DNA from: Amycolatopsis sp. NBC_01488
GTDB lineage: Bacteria > Actinomycetota > Actinomycetes > Mycobacteriales > Pseudonocardiaceae
Length of the DNA: 64,000 bases
Assembly: GCF_036227105.1 (NCBI RefSeq)
Contig: NZ_CP109434.1
Span: forward strand, 8,962,501 to 9,026,500
Direction: 5' to 3'
How positions within the stretch are numbered: the first letter of the stretch is position 1; each line of letters starts with the position of its first letter. Of the stretch, positions 27,430 through 35,212 are shown in pieces. The notes beneath the pieces are model-generated. The model saw only the letters and a list, made by a program, of their open reading frames with translations, ran no database searches and was not told where the DNA came from. A program made the position numbers and the translations under genes.

Positions 27430-29462
27430 TCGGCGGGCTCCTTGGGTTTGGGCGTGACGATCGGCTTCCCGTTGGGCGAGAAGCCCCGGCGGACGTCGCC
27501 GGCCGCCGGCCGTTCGTTCCGGATCCGCGCGGCCGCCTTGGCCGACGACTCCAGCTGCCACGGCACGCTCGCCACGATCACGCCCGGCTGGAACAGCAGG
27601 CGGCCCTTGAGCCGCAGCGCGCTCTGGTTGTGCAGCACCTGCTCCCACCAGTGCCCGACGACGTACTCCGGGATGAACACCGTGACCACATTGCGCGGAT
27701 TGTCCCCGCGCACGCGCTTCACGTAGTCCAGCACCGGCTTCGTGATCTCGCGGTAGGGCGACTCGACGACCTTCAGCGGCACCTTGAAGTTGTGCGCGTC
27801 CCACTCGGCGGTGAGCCGTCGCGTGTCCGCGTCGTCCACGTTGACCGTCACGGCTTCGAGGACGTCCGGGCGCATCGCCTTGGCGTAGGCCAGCGCGCGC
27901 AGCGTCGGCCGGTGCAGTTTGGACACCAGCACGATCGCGTGGTTGCGCGACGGCAGCACGGTCGGGGTGTCGCCGAGCTCCTTCAGCTCGTCGGCGACGC
28001 GGTCGTAGTGCCGCCGGATCGCCGTCATCAGCACGAAGATGGCCACCATCGCCGCGATCGCGATCCACGCGCCGAGCAGGAACTTGGTGATGAGCACGAT
28101 CACCAGCACGACGCCGGTGCACGTGAGGCCGACCGCGTTGACGGTCTGGGAGCGCCGCATCCGCCGCCGCTTGGCGGGGTCGGTTTCCTTGGCCAGCAAC
28201 CGGTTCCAGTGCCGGATCATGCCGGCCTGGCTCACCGTGAACGACACGAACACGCCCACGATGTACAGCTGGATGAGCCGGGTCACCTCGGCGTCGAACG
28301 CGATGATCAGCACCAGCGCGAACGCCGCCAGGAACAGGATCCCGTTGGAGAACGCCAGCCGGTCGCCGCGCGTGTGCAGCTGCCGCGGCAGGTAGCGGTC
28401 CTGCGCCAGGATCGAGCCCAGCACCGGGAAGCCGTTGAACGCGGTGTTCGCGGCCAGCAGCAGGATGATGCCGGTGGAGAACGAGATGTAGTAGAACGCC
28501 GGCGGGAAGTCGGCGAACACCGCGTGCGCGATCTGCGCGACGATCGTCTTCTGCTCGTAGCCGGCGGGCGCGCCGGCGAGCTGGCGCGCCGGGTCCTCGG
28601 CGAACTTGACGTCGGTGATCGAAGCCAGCGTGATGATGCCGACCAGCATCGTCACCGCGAGCAGGCCCATCATCAGCAGCGTGGTCGCCGCGTTCTTCGA
28701 CTTGGGCTTCTGGAACGCCGGGACGCCGTTGCTGATCGCCTCGACCCCGGTCAGCGCCGCCGCGCCGGAGGAGAACGCCCGCAGCACCAGGAACCCGTAC
28801 GCCACGCCGGCGAAGGTCCCTTCGGCGTTCAGCGTGAACCCGGCGCTCTCGGCCTTCATCTCGGTGCCGGTCGCCGCCTGGAGCAGGCCCCACGCGACCA
28901 TGACCAGGATGCCCAGGATGAACCCGTATGTCGGGATCGCGAAGGCCTTCCCCGACTCCCGGATACCGCGCAGGTTCAACGAAGTCAGCACGACCACGAT
29001 GACGACCGAGGCCAGTACCTTGTGCTGCGCCACCCACGGCACCGCGGACCCGATGTTGGCCACACCGGACGAAGTGGACACCGCGACCGTCAGCACGTAG
29101 TCGACGAGCAGCGCGCTCGCCACGGTCAGCCCGAACTTGCCGCCCAGGTTGGTGGTGGCGACCTCGTAGTCGCCGCCGCCGCTCGGGTAGGCGTGCACGT
29201 TCTGCCGGTAGGACGCGACGACGACGAGCATGACGACGGCGACCATGATGCCGATCCACGGCGCGAGCGCGTACGCGGACAGCCCGGCGACGCTGAGCGT
29301 CAGGAAGATCTCTTCGGGCGCGTACGCCACGCTCGAGAGCGCGTCGGACGCGAAGATCGGCAGCGCGATGCGCTTGGGCAGCAGCGTGTGGGACAGCCGG
29401 TCACTGCGGAACGGACGTCCGAGGACCAGGCGTTTCAGCACGGTCGGAAACTTCGACACCAC
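27426..29462 (-). CDS. KimA-like APC-superfamily potassium transporter
   Basis: A 678-residue protein with about 12 membrane segments and a cytoplasmic C-terminal domain of about 200 residues. It closely follows Bacillus subtilis KimA (YdaO): SDALSSVAYAPEEI, SYRQNVHAYPSGGGDYEVA, FSSGAAALTGVEAISNGVPAF, RGDRLAFSNGILFLAAFA and HNQSALRLKGRLLF in the tail. KimA imports potassium with protons. The gene is divergent from two TrkA-type potassium regulators, 89 bases away, which supports a potassium role. The M. tuberculosis counterpart is Rv2690c. Two adjacent GTG starts are possible (29462 and 29459). Confidence 0.88.
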   Translation of the reverse strand: MVSKFPTVLKRLVLGRPFRSDRLSHTLLPKRIALPIFASDALSSVAYAPEEIFLTLSVAGLSAYALAPWIGIMVAVVMLVVVASYRQNVHAYPSGGGDYEVATTNLGGKFGLTVASALLVDYVLTVAVSTSSGVANIGSAVPWVAQHKVLASVVIVVVLTSLNLRGIRESGKAFAIPTYGFILGILVMVAWGLLQAATGTEMKAESAGFTLNAEGTFAGVAYGFLVLRAFSSGAAALTGVEAISNGVPAFQKPKSKNAATTLLMMGLLAVTMLVGIITLASITDVKFAEDPARQLAGAPAGYEQKTIVAQIAHAVFADFPPAFYYISFSTGIILLLAANTAFNGFPVLGSILAQDRYLPRQLHTRGDRLAFSNGILFLAAFALVLIIAFDAEVTRLIQLYIVGVFVSFTVSQAGMIRHWNRLLAKETDPAKRRRMRRSQTVNAVGLTCTGVVLVIVLITKFLLGAWIAIAAMVAIFVLMTAIRRHYDRVADELKELGDTPTVLPSRNHAIVLVSKLHRPTLRALAYAKAMRPDVLEAVTVNVDDADTRRLTAEWDAHNFKVPLKVVESPYREITKPVLDYVKRVRGDNPRNVVTVFIPEYVVGHWWEQVLHNQSALRLKGRLLFQPGVIVASVPWQLESSAKAAARIRNERPAAGDVRRGFSPNGKPIVTPKPKEPAE

Positions 29463-29551
29463 GAAAGCCTAACCGTAGGGGGCACGGTAGGTTCGGCCCT
29501 GGCATGTCGGGGGTACGACGGACGGGTAAACCGCCAAGGAGGAGGCAGGGC

Positions 29552-30217
29552 GTGCACGTGGTGATCATGGGGTGCGGCCGGGTAGGCGCGTCCCTGGCCG
29601 CTGCGCTGGAGCGGCTCGGCCACGAGGTGGCCGTCATCGACAAGAGCCAGCAGGCGTTCCGCAGGCTGGGCAGCGACTTCCACGGCCAGCAGGTCGTCGG
29701 GGTCGGGTTCGACCGCAAGGTGCTGATCGAAGCGGGCATCGAGCGGGCGGGCGCGTTCGCCGCGGTGTCCAGCGGCGACAACTCGAACATCATCTCCGCG
29801 CGGGTCGCCCGCGAGAACTTCGGCATCGAGCACGTCGTCGCGCGGATCTACGACCACAAGCGCGCGGCCGTCTACGAGCGGCTGGGCATCCCGACGGTGG
29901 CGACCGTCCCGTGGACCACCGACCGGTTCCTGCGGACGCTCCTGCCGGACGGCGTCGCGTCCGCCTGGCGAGACCCGTCGGGCAACGTCGCGCTGCTGCA
30001 GCTGCCGCTGCACGAGGGCTGGGTCGGGCACTCCGTCCGGTCGCTCCAGGAGGCCTCCGGCGCGCGGGTGGCGTTCATCATGCGCTTCGGCACCCCGGTG
30101 CTGCCCGACGGCAAGACGATGGTGCAGGACGGCGACGACGTGTGGGTCGCCGCGCGCTCCGGCACCGTCAGCGACGTGACCAGTGTGGCCAACCGCGAGC
30201 CGGAGGACGAAGCATGA
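29552..30217 (+). CDS. ceoB: TrkA-family potassium uptake regulatory protein CeoB
   Basis: A 221-residue cytoplasmic RCK protein. The N-terminal Rossmann NAD-binding site is MHVVIMGCGRVGASLA with acidic VIDKSQQ; the C-terminal TrkA-C domain spans about 140-215. The GTG at 29552 is preceded by AAGGAGG (29536-29542) and gives the canonical start; the frame from 29504 adds a basic non-conserved leader. It overlaps the second TrkA gene by four bases. It matches M. tuberculosis ceoB (Rv2691). It is expected to gate a potassium transporter in response to NAD(H) or nucleotides. Confidence 0.93.
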   Translation: MHVVIMGCGRVGASLAAALERLGHEVAVIDKSQQAFRRLGSDFHGQQVVGVGFDRKVLIEAGIERAGAFAAVSSGDNSNIISARVARENFGIEHVVARIYDHKRAAVYERLGIPTVATVPWTTDRFLRTLLPDGVASAWRDPSGNVALLQLPLHEGWVGHSVRSLQEASGARVAFIMRFGTPVLPDGKTMVQDGDDVWVAARSGTVSDVTSVANREPEDEA

Positions 30218-30870
30218 GGGTCGCGATCGCCGGGGCGGGCGCGGTGGGTCGCTCGATCGCCAACGAGCTGATCGACGGCAGGCACCAGGTGATGCTCATC
30301 GAGCGGGAGGCCGACCAGTTCGAGCCGCACACCGTGGAGCAGGCCGACTGGGTGCTCGGCGACGCCTGCGAGGTGTCGATCCTGGAGGAGTCCGGGATCG
30401 AGCAGTGCGACGTCGTGATCGCCGCGACCGGCGACGACAAGGCGAACCTCGTCGTGTCCCTGCTGGCGAAGACCGAGTTCGCGGTCCGGCGCGTGGTGGC
30501 GCGGGTGAACAACCCGGCCAACGAGTGGCTGTTCAACGACGCCTGGGGCGTCGACGTCGCCGTGTCGACCCCACGGATGCTCGCGGCGATGGTCGAGGAG
30601 GCGGTCAGCGTCGGCGACCTGGTGCGGCTGATGACGTTCCGGCAGAGCAACGCCAACCTCGTCGAGCTGACGCTGCCGGCGGAGACGCCGCTGGCCGGCA
30701 AGCCGGTGAGCGAGCTGTCGCTGCCCCGCGACGCGGCCCTGGTGACGATCCTGCGCGGCGACCGCGTGATCATCCCCCAGCCGGAAGACCCGCTGGAGCC
30801 GGGCGACGAGCTGCTGTTCGTGGCGACGTCCGACGTCGAACCGGAGATCCGGACGGCGCTGGGCTACTGA
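30214..30870 (+). CDS. ceoC: TrkA-family potassium uptake regulatory protein CeoC
   Basis: A 218-residue RCK protein, paralogous to its neighbour. Rossmann site MRVAIAGAGAVGRSIA with LIEREADQ; TrkA-C domain with LPAETPLAGKPVSELSLP and a final LEPGDELLFVAT. Two separate single-RCK genes replace the fused two-RCK TrkA of enterobacteria. It matches ceoC (Rv2692). A strong terminator follows at 30874. Confidence 0.93.
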   Translation: MRVAIAGAGAVGRSIANELIDGRHQVMLIEREADQFEPHTVEQADWVLGDACEVSILEESGIEQCDVVIAATGDDKANLVVSLLAKTEFAVRRVVARVNNPANEWLFNDAWGVDVAVSTPRMLAAMVEEAVSVGDLVRLMTFRQSNANLVELTLPAETPLAGKPVSELSLPRDAALVTILRGDRVIIPQPEDPLEPGDELLFVATSDVEPEIRTALGY

Positions 30871-30873
30871 GTG

Positions 30874-30915
30874 CACGAAGAAGGCCTCCGGCTCGCGTCG
30901 GGGGCCTTCTTCGTG
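30874..30915 (+). terminator. Rho-independent-like terminator after ceoC
   Basis: Perfect 13-bp stem: CACGAAGAAGGCC (30874-30886) pairs with GGCCTTCTTCGTG (30903-30915), with a 16-base loop. It starts four bases after the ceoC stop and can act in both directions. Confidence 0.8.
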
Positions 30916-30917
30916 GT

Positions 30918-30965
30918 CCGAAACTGTCGGTGCTCTCCGGTAGCGTGGAAAACGGGGGCGCCCCC
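30918..30965 (+). repeat. 48-bp dispersed element R2 with PafBC-type promoter motif
   Basis: Inverted near-copy of R1 (22027-22074). The plus strand reads CTGTCGGTG, eight bases (CTCTCCGG), TAGCGT, then GGAAAAC and a GC palindrome (GGGGGCGCCCCC). This matches the RecA-independent damage promoter consensus TTGTCRGTG-N8-TAnnnT. It begins three bases past the ceoC terminator and points into the 3' end of the opposing DUF3159 gene; no plus-strand gene follows until 32218. Confidence 0.75.
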
Positions 30966-30997
30966 ACGCGCGCGGGTTGTCAGGCTTCGGGGGGTTG

Positions 30998-31723
30998 TCA
31001 GCCTTCGGGGGCTTCGGCGTACTTCGCGCGCAGCCGGGCCTCGACCTCGGCGTCGGTCTCCGGCTTGGGCTCGGTCTCCTCGAGCGCCTTCAGCCGCTTG
31101 TCCGACCGGCGCACCGCCCAGACCACCACCAGCAGGCCCAGCGCGTACAGCGGGTACCCCATCGCGATCTTCGCGAAGGCCAGCCAGCCGGTGTAGTCCT
31201 CCTGGTAGAGCCACCGCTGGACGACGAACCGGGCCGCGAACACCAGCGCCAGGGCCAGCGTCGCGACGTCGTAGCCGTAGCGGGACGGCTTGTCCTTGCG
31301 CCACGCCTGGCCGGTGCCGTTCAGCACGTTCCAGACGACGCCCGCGATCGGCCAGCGCACGACCACCGACAGCACGAAGATGCCGCAGTAGACCAGGCTC
31401 GCGTAGATCCCGAAGAGGAAGAACCCCTTCGCGGACCCGGTGCGGTAGGCGATGAACGCCGCGATCGCGACGCCGAAGAACCCGGAGATCGCCGGCTGCA
31501 GGGGCTCCTTGCGGACCACCCGCAGCACGGTGATCGCCACCGCGCTGCCCACCGAGGTCCAGATGGCGGCGGTCAGGCCGAAGAACGCGTTCGCCAGGAC
31601 GAAGACGATCACCGGCACCGACGAGTAGATCAGGCCGGACACGCCGCCCATCTGCTCGAGCAGGGTCGGCTGCGGTTCTTCTTCCGCGTCGGTCTTCTTA
31701 TCGCTCGGGGCGGGTTCAGTCAC
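30998..31723 (-). CDS. DUF3159 membrane protein
   Basis: A 241-residue protein with an acidic soluble N-terminus (about 25 residues), about six membrane segments in a conserved core (GGVSGLIYSSVPVIVFVLAN, FFGVAIAAFIAYRTG, LGL near the C-terminus) and a charged C-terminal tail. It corresponds to M. tuberculosis Rv2693c by family and position. Function unknown. It shares orientation with the OB-fold gene ten bases upstream and is probably co-transcribed with it. Confidence 0.85.
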   Translation of the reverse strand: MTEPAPSDKKTDAEEEPQPTLLEQMGGVSGLIYSSVPVIVFVLANAFFGLTAAIWTSVGSAVAITVLRVVRKEPLQPAISGFFGVAIAAFIAYRTGSAKGFFLFGIYASLVYCGIFVLSVVVRWPIAGVVWNVLNGTGQAWRKDKPSRYGYDVATLALALVFAARFVVQRWLYQEDYTGWLAFAKIAMGYPLYALGLLVVVWAVRRSDKRLKALEETEPKPETDAEVEARLRAKYAEAPEG

Positions 31724-31732
31724 GATGGGTGA

Positions 31733-32113
31733 TCAACTCACTGGGCTCTGGAGCTCGTAATAGGGGTTGTACAGCACCTTCTGGCCGTCACGCTCGGCCA
31801 TCCGGCCGCGCACCTTGATCGTCCGGCCAGGCTCGATGCCCGGGATCCGGCGGCGGCCGAGCCAGATTAGCGTCACGCCCTGTGTCCCGTCGAACAGCTC
31901 CGCCTCCAGCGTGGCGGCCTCGTTCGTCGGGCAGAGCTCCACGCTGCGGAGTCTCCCCATCACGGTGACCTCTTCGCCGGACCGGCAGTCGCAGGCCCGC
32001 TGCGCGCCCTCGGCGCCGGACCTCATGGACATCTCGTCGGCGTCGAGCTCGTCGACGTCGCTGGTCAGCTTGCGTACCAACCGGCTGAAGTAGCCGCCGT
32101 CTTTGGCGGACAT
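31733..32113 (-). CDS. OB-fold nucleic-acid-binding protein
   Basis: A 126-residue protein. The C-terminal 80 residues form an OB-fold (GEEVTVMGRLRSVEL, TLIWLGRRRIPGIEPGRTI, KVRGRMAERDG), as in tRNA-anticodon/RecG-like binding domains. The N-terminal helix region YFSRLVRKLTSDVDELDAD is charged. The ATG at 32113 is preceded by AGGAGCACCT. The counterpart is Rv2694c, next to the DUF3159 gene as here. The binding target is unknown. Confidence 0.85.
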   Translation of the reverse strand: MSAKDGGYFSRLVRKLTSDVDELDADEMSMRSGAEGAQRACDCRSGEEVTVMGRLRSVELCPTNEAATLEAELFDGTQGVTLIWLGRRRIPGIEPGRTIKVRGRMAERDGQKVLYNPYYELQSPVS

Positions 32114-32217
32114 AGGTGCTCCTGTGCTCCGGGGCCCCCGACTGGTGCTTGCGGCCCGAACGATTCCAGCGTACTGCGGTCTCCGCCAGGGAAACCCCTT
32201 TGCGCAAAGATCGCAAC

Positions 32218-32931
32218 GTGACGTCCGCAATCAGAGTTCCCGTCGCGGTGCTGCTGCCCGGCACCGGCTCGGACGAGGTGTTCGTCCGGGCGGTCTTCGC
32301 CGGCCCCCTGCGCGCCCTCGGTGTCCCGCTCATCGCGCCACCGCCGCCGGACGGCGCGGCACTGGCGGACGGCTACCTCGCGACCCTCGACGCGCTCGCG
32401 GGCGAACACGGCGAACTGCTCGTAGGCGGCATTTCGTTCGGCGCCCACCTCGCCGCGGAGTGGGCCGTGGCCAATCCGGGCCGTTGCGGGGGCCTGCTGG
32501 CCGCGCTCCCGGCCTGGAACGGCGTCCCGGGCTCGGCACCCGCGTCGCTGGCCGCGACGCTGTCCGCCGATCTGGTGGCCAGCTCCGGGGTGGACGCGGC
32601 GCTGGCGCAGACGGCGGGCAGCCCGGGCTGGCTGCGGGCCGAGCTCGACCGGGCGTGGCGCCGCCACGGCGACGGCCTGGCCGACGGGCTGCGGGTCGCG
32701 GCGAGCCGTCCCTCCCCCACCCTCGAGGAGCTGACGGCGCTCGACGTCCCGGCCGGGATCGGCACGTGCGCCGACGACCCGATCCACCCGACGAAAGTCG
32801 CGTCGGAGTGGGCTCGCGCACTCCCCCGCGCGGCGCTCGTTGAGACGACGCTCACCGCACTGGGCGCCGACCGCGAATCCCTCGGCCGGGCGACCGTCCT
32901 GGCCTTCCTGCGGGCCCTCGAAACGCCATGA
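32218..32931 (+). CDS. Alpha/beta hydrolase (Rv2695-type)
   Basis: A protein of about 237 residues with LLPGTGSDEVF (oxyanion region) and the nucleophile elbow GGISFGAHLA. The likely acid is in GTCADDPIHP. The usual C-terminal histidine motif is not obvious, so catalytic competence is uncertain. The GTG at 32218 is taken; the frame extends to 32116 without conservation. Its stop codon lies inside the left arm of the palindrome at 32926. Divergent from the OB-fold gene. Confidence 0.8.
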   Translation: MTSAIRVPVAVLLPGTGSDEVFVRAVFAGPLRALGVPLIAPPPPDGAALADGYLATLDALAGEHGELLVGGISFGAHLAAEWAVANPGRCGGLLAALPAWNGVPGSAPASLAATLSADLVASSGVDAALAQTAGSPGWLRAELDRAWRRHGDGLADGLRVAASRPSPTLEELTALDVPAGIGTCADDPIHPTKVASEWARALPRAALVETTLTALGADRESLGRATVLAFLRALETP

Positions 32932-32976
32932 GGGGCACCTTCATGGCCGGGAAAGCCATGAAGGTGCCCCTCATGG
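32926..32976. repeat. 51-bp perfect palindrome at the hydrolase stop codon
   Basis: Arms of 22 bases (32926-32947 and 32955-32976), perfectly complementary, with the 7-base loop CGGGAAA. The arm core is GAGGGGCACCTTCATGGC. The left arm contains the TGA of the hydrolase (32929-32931), and the right arm ends seven bases before the stop of the convergent DUF3710 gene. Probably a two-way terminator. Similar palindromes are frequent in Amycolatopsis from memory; not verified here. Confidence 0.85.
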
Positions 32977-32983
32977 GACGTGC

Positions 32984-33646
32984 TCAGCCCTGCTGCTGGG
33001 CCGCGATGTGCTCGGCGACCGCCTCGGGCAGCGTGATGGTGAGCGGGGTCCGGACCGGCATCGGCGCGTCGCCGCGGTCGACGATCGTGCGCCGCACGAT
33101 CCCGCGCAGCACCTCGACCGCGCCCGCGGCCTCCGACTGCGGGCCGGCGATGACGCCGCGCAGCATCCAGCGGGGCCGGTCGACGCCGACGAAGCGCAGG
33201 GCGACGTCGCCGACGATGGCCGAGATCTCCAGGCCCCACACGCCGCGGCCGATGTTGACCTTCGCGCCGTCGGCCCGCAGCTGCTCGGCCAGCTCGGTGC
33301 TCACCTCGCGCCAGAGGCCGCCCGAGCGCGGCGCGGCGTAGGCGCTGACCGTGATCTGCCCCTGCTCGGTGACGACGTGCACGGCGCGCACGCCCCCGGT
33401 CTCGGGGTCCATCTCGACCTGGACCTGGGATCCGTCGGGCACCGGCACCTTCACCGAGCCGAGGTCGATCCGCGGGACGCCGTCGTCCTCGAAGTCCGCG
33501 ACGTCGAACGGCCCGTCGGAGACGTCCGACAGCTCGTCGGCCTCGTCGTCGTACGCGTCGTCCTCGATCGTGTCGTCGGCCTCGGGCGCGGCGTGCCTGC
33601 CGGCGGACTCGCCCTCGGTCCGCCGCTTGCGTCCGAAAATCCCCAC
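32984..33646 (-). CDS. DUF3710 protein
   Basis: A 220-residue soluble protein. A basic start (FGRKRRTEGES) is followed by an acidic linker (DDTIEDDAYDDEADELSD) and a conserved domain of about 150 residues with mixed strands (GLWREVSTELAEQLRADG, RWMLRGVIAG). It corresponds to Rv2696c, beside dut as in mycobacteria. The GTG start shares a base with the dut TAG, so translation is coupled. Function unknown. Confidence 0.85.
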   Translation of the reverse strand: MGIFGRKRRTEGESAGRHAAPEADDTIEDDAYDDEADELSDVSDGPFDVADFEDDGVPRIDLGSVKVPVPDGSQVQVEMDPETGGVRAVHVVTEQGQITVSAYAAPRSGGLWREVSTELAEQLRADGAKVNIGRGVWGLEISAIVGDVALRFVGVDRPRWMLRGVIAGPQSEAAGAVEVLRGIVRRTIVDRGDAPMPVRTPLTITLPEAVAEHIAAQQQG

Positions 33647-34149
33647 TACTTCTCCGTTCCTTCCCCCGCGCCGGCGCTCGCGCCGGACACCTGTGCTCCC
33701 AGTGTGGCGTGTCCACCCGTCGAGCCGTAGCCTCCGTCGCCCCGCTCGGTCGTGTCGAGCTCGGCGACCTCGACGAACTCGGCGTGCTCGACCCGCTGCA
33801 CGACCAGCTGGGCGATGCGGTCGCCGCGCGTGAGCTGCACCGGGTGCACCGGGTCGTGGTTGATCAGGCAGACCTTGATCTCCCCGCGGTAGCCCGCGTC
33901 GATCGTGCCCGGCGTGTTCACCACCGAGAGGCCGACCCGGGCGGCCAGGCCCGACCGCGGGTGGACGAACCCCGCGTACCCGGGCGGGAGTGCGATCGCG
34001 ACGCCGGTGCCGACGACGCCGCGTTCCCCGGGTTTCAGCACGATATCCGAGGTGGTGACGAGATCGGCGCCCGCGTCGCCCGGCCGGGCGTAGGCGGGCG
34101 GCGGGACATCCGGGTCGAGCCGGGAGAGGAGTACCTGAACGCTGGACAC
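33646..34149 (-). CDS. dut: dUTP diphosphatase
   Basis: Hydrolyses dUTP to dUMP, keeping uracil out of DNA and feeding dTMP synthesis. The protein is 167 residues, a homotrimeric all-beta dUTPase. Five motifs are seen: [47 protein letters not shown] and the C-terminal P-loop-like [11 protein letters not shown] 17-residue low-complexity tail follows. Counterpart Rv2697c. Confidence 0.96.
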   Translation of the reverse strand: MSSVQVLLSRLDPDVPPPAYARPGDAGADLVTTSDIVLKPGERGVVGTGVAIALPPGYAGFVHPRSGLAARVGLSVVNTPGTIDAGYRGEIKVCLINHDPVHPVQLTRGDRIAQLVVQRVEHAEFVEVAELDTTERGDGGYGSTGGHATLGAQVSGASAGAGEGTEK

Positions 34150-34173
34150 GGGCGGCGAGATTACTCTCTACCC

Positions 34174-34656
34174 GTGGGTGAATCTGCGAAGACGGCCGCG
34201 AGTGCCGCGGTCCGGCACTCCGAACGGCTCTACGTGCCGTGGTGGGGCTGGCCGCTGCCGGTGCTGGGCGCGATCCTGCTGGCCGCCGAGGTCGACATGG
34301 GCTACCCGGGCGTCCGGGCGTGGCTGCCGTACGTGATCGCGCTGCCGGTCGTCGTCGGGCTGATGCTGTCGCTCGGCCGGTCCAAGGTCCGCGTCACCGG
34401 CGGCGCCGAACCGGAGCTGTGGGTGGGCGACGCGCACCTGCCGCTGCGCTACGTCGGCGAGGTCGAGATCTTCGACAAGGAGGCCAAGCGCAAGGCGCTG
34501 GGCCGCGACGGCGATCCCGCGGCGTACGTGCTGCACCGCGGCTGGGTCGGCCCGGCCGTGCGGATCACGCTCACCGACCCGGCCGACCCGACGCCGTACT
34601 GGCTGTTCAGCACCCGGCACCCGCAGCGGCTCGCCGAGCTGGTCAAGGGCGCCTGA
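34174..34656 (+). CDS. DUF3093 membrane protein
   Basis: A 160-residue protein with two adjacent membrane segments (about residues 22-42 and 48-66) after a short cytoplasmic N-terminus with the conserved YVPWWGWPLP. A C-terminal domain of about 90 residues follows (DAHLPLRYVGEVEIFDKEAK, AVRITLTDPADPTPYWLFSTR). Counterpart Rv2698, divergent from dut in both genomes. The GTG at 34174 fits the family start. Function unknown. Confidence 0.85.
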   Translation: MGESAKTAASAAVRHSERLYVPWWGWPLPVLGAILLAAEVDMGYPGVRAWLPYVIALPVVVGLMLSLGRSKVRVTGGAEPELWVGDAHLPLRYVGEVEIFDKEAKRKALGRDGDPAAYVLHRGWVGPAVRITLTDPADPTPYWLFSTRHPQRLAELVKGA

Positions 34657-34683
34657 CCCCGGCTCCGCCCCTCAAGACGCGGG

Positions 34684-34713
34684 AAGGGGGCCGGCCTGCC
34701 GGCCGGCCCCCTT
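34684..34713 (+). terminator. Terminator hairpin after the DUF3093 gene
   Basis: AAGGGGGCCGGC (34684-34695) pairs perfectly with GCCGGCCCCCTT (34702-34713), with a 6-base loop and a short T-containing tail, 27 bases after the stop codon. Confidence 0.75.
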
Positions 34714-34782
34714 GTCCCCAGCGCGCTTCGAGCCTCCCCCAAGGTCTCCCTCGAGGCTCTCCGTCGCGTCTGTTCGTCCCCT

Positions 34783-34874
34783 TGAGGCTTATTCTGGTTA
34801 GGCCGCCGCGCCCCGCCCTCGCACTGTTGCTCGCCGCAGAAGTGCTGTGGCGGCCGACGGCTGAATAAGCCTCA
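34783..34874. repeat. Nested palindromic element of 92 bp
   Basis: Outer arms TGAGGCTTATTC (34783-34794) and GAATAAGCCTCA (34863-34874) are perfectly complementary. Inside, GGCCGCC (34801-34807) pairs with GGCGGCC (34849-34855), and further in GCACT (34821-34825) can pair with AGTGC (34841-34845). It lies between convergent genes, past a separate terminator. AT content of the outer arms is high for the region. It may be a miniature mobile element remnant or a structured RNA. Confidence 0.65.
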
Positions 34875-34903
34875 CCGAACCCCTGTCCGAGATCCCGCGC
34901 GTG

Positions 34904-35212
34904 TCAGGCGCAGTCGCGGCAGATCAGGCGTCCGCCGCTCTCCTCGGCCAGGCGGCTGCGGTGGTGCACCAGGAAGCACACGGAGCAGGTGAACTCGTCC
35001 GCCTGCTTCGGCACCACCTTCACGGTCATGTCCTCACCGGAAAGCCCGGAGAGGTCGGCACCCGGCAGCTCGAAGTTCTCGGCGGTCGCGTCCTCGTCGA
35101 CGTCGACGACGCCGGACTGGTTCTCGTTCCGCCGGGCCTTGAGCTCCTCCAACGAGTCTTCGGCCAGCTCGTCGGCTTCGCTGCGGCGCGGAGCGTCGTA
35201 GTCGGTAGCCAT
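34904..35212 (-). CDS. DUF4193 small acidic protein with C-terminal CxxC pairs
   Basis: A 102-residue cytoplasmic protein. The N-terminal two thirds are acidic (SEADELAEDSLEELKARR, VVDVDEDATAENFELPGAD). The C-terminus has TCSVCFLVHHRSRLA and LICRDCA, two CxxC pairs that could bind zinc. It corresponds to Rv2699c, conserved next to cei in actinobacteria. Function unknown; the zinc site is inferred from cysteine spacing. Confidence 0.88.
   Translation of the reverse strand: MATDYDAPRRSEADELAEDSLEELKARRNENQSGVVDVDEDATAENFELPGADLSGLSGEDMTVKVVPKQADEFTCSVCFLVHHRSRLAEESGGRLICRDCA

Noticed and set aside
29463-29551. ydaO-type c-di-AMP riboswitch before the KimA-like gene
   Set aside because: The 89-base divergent gap is too short and lacks the expected structure, although Bacillus kimA has one.
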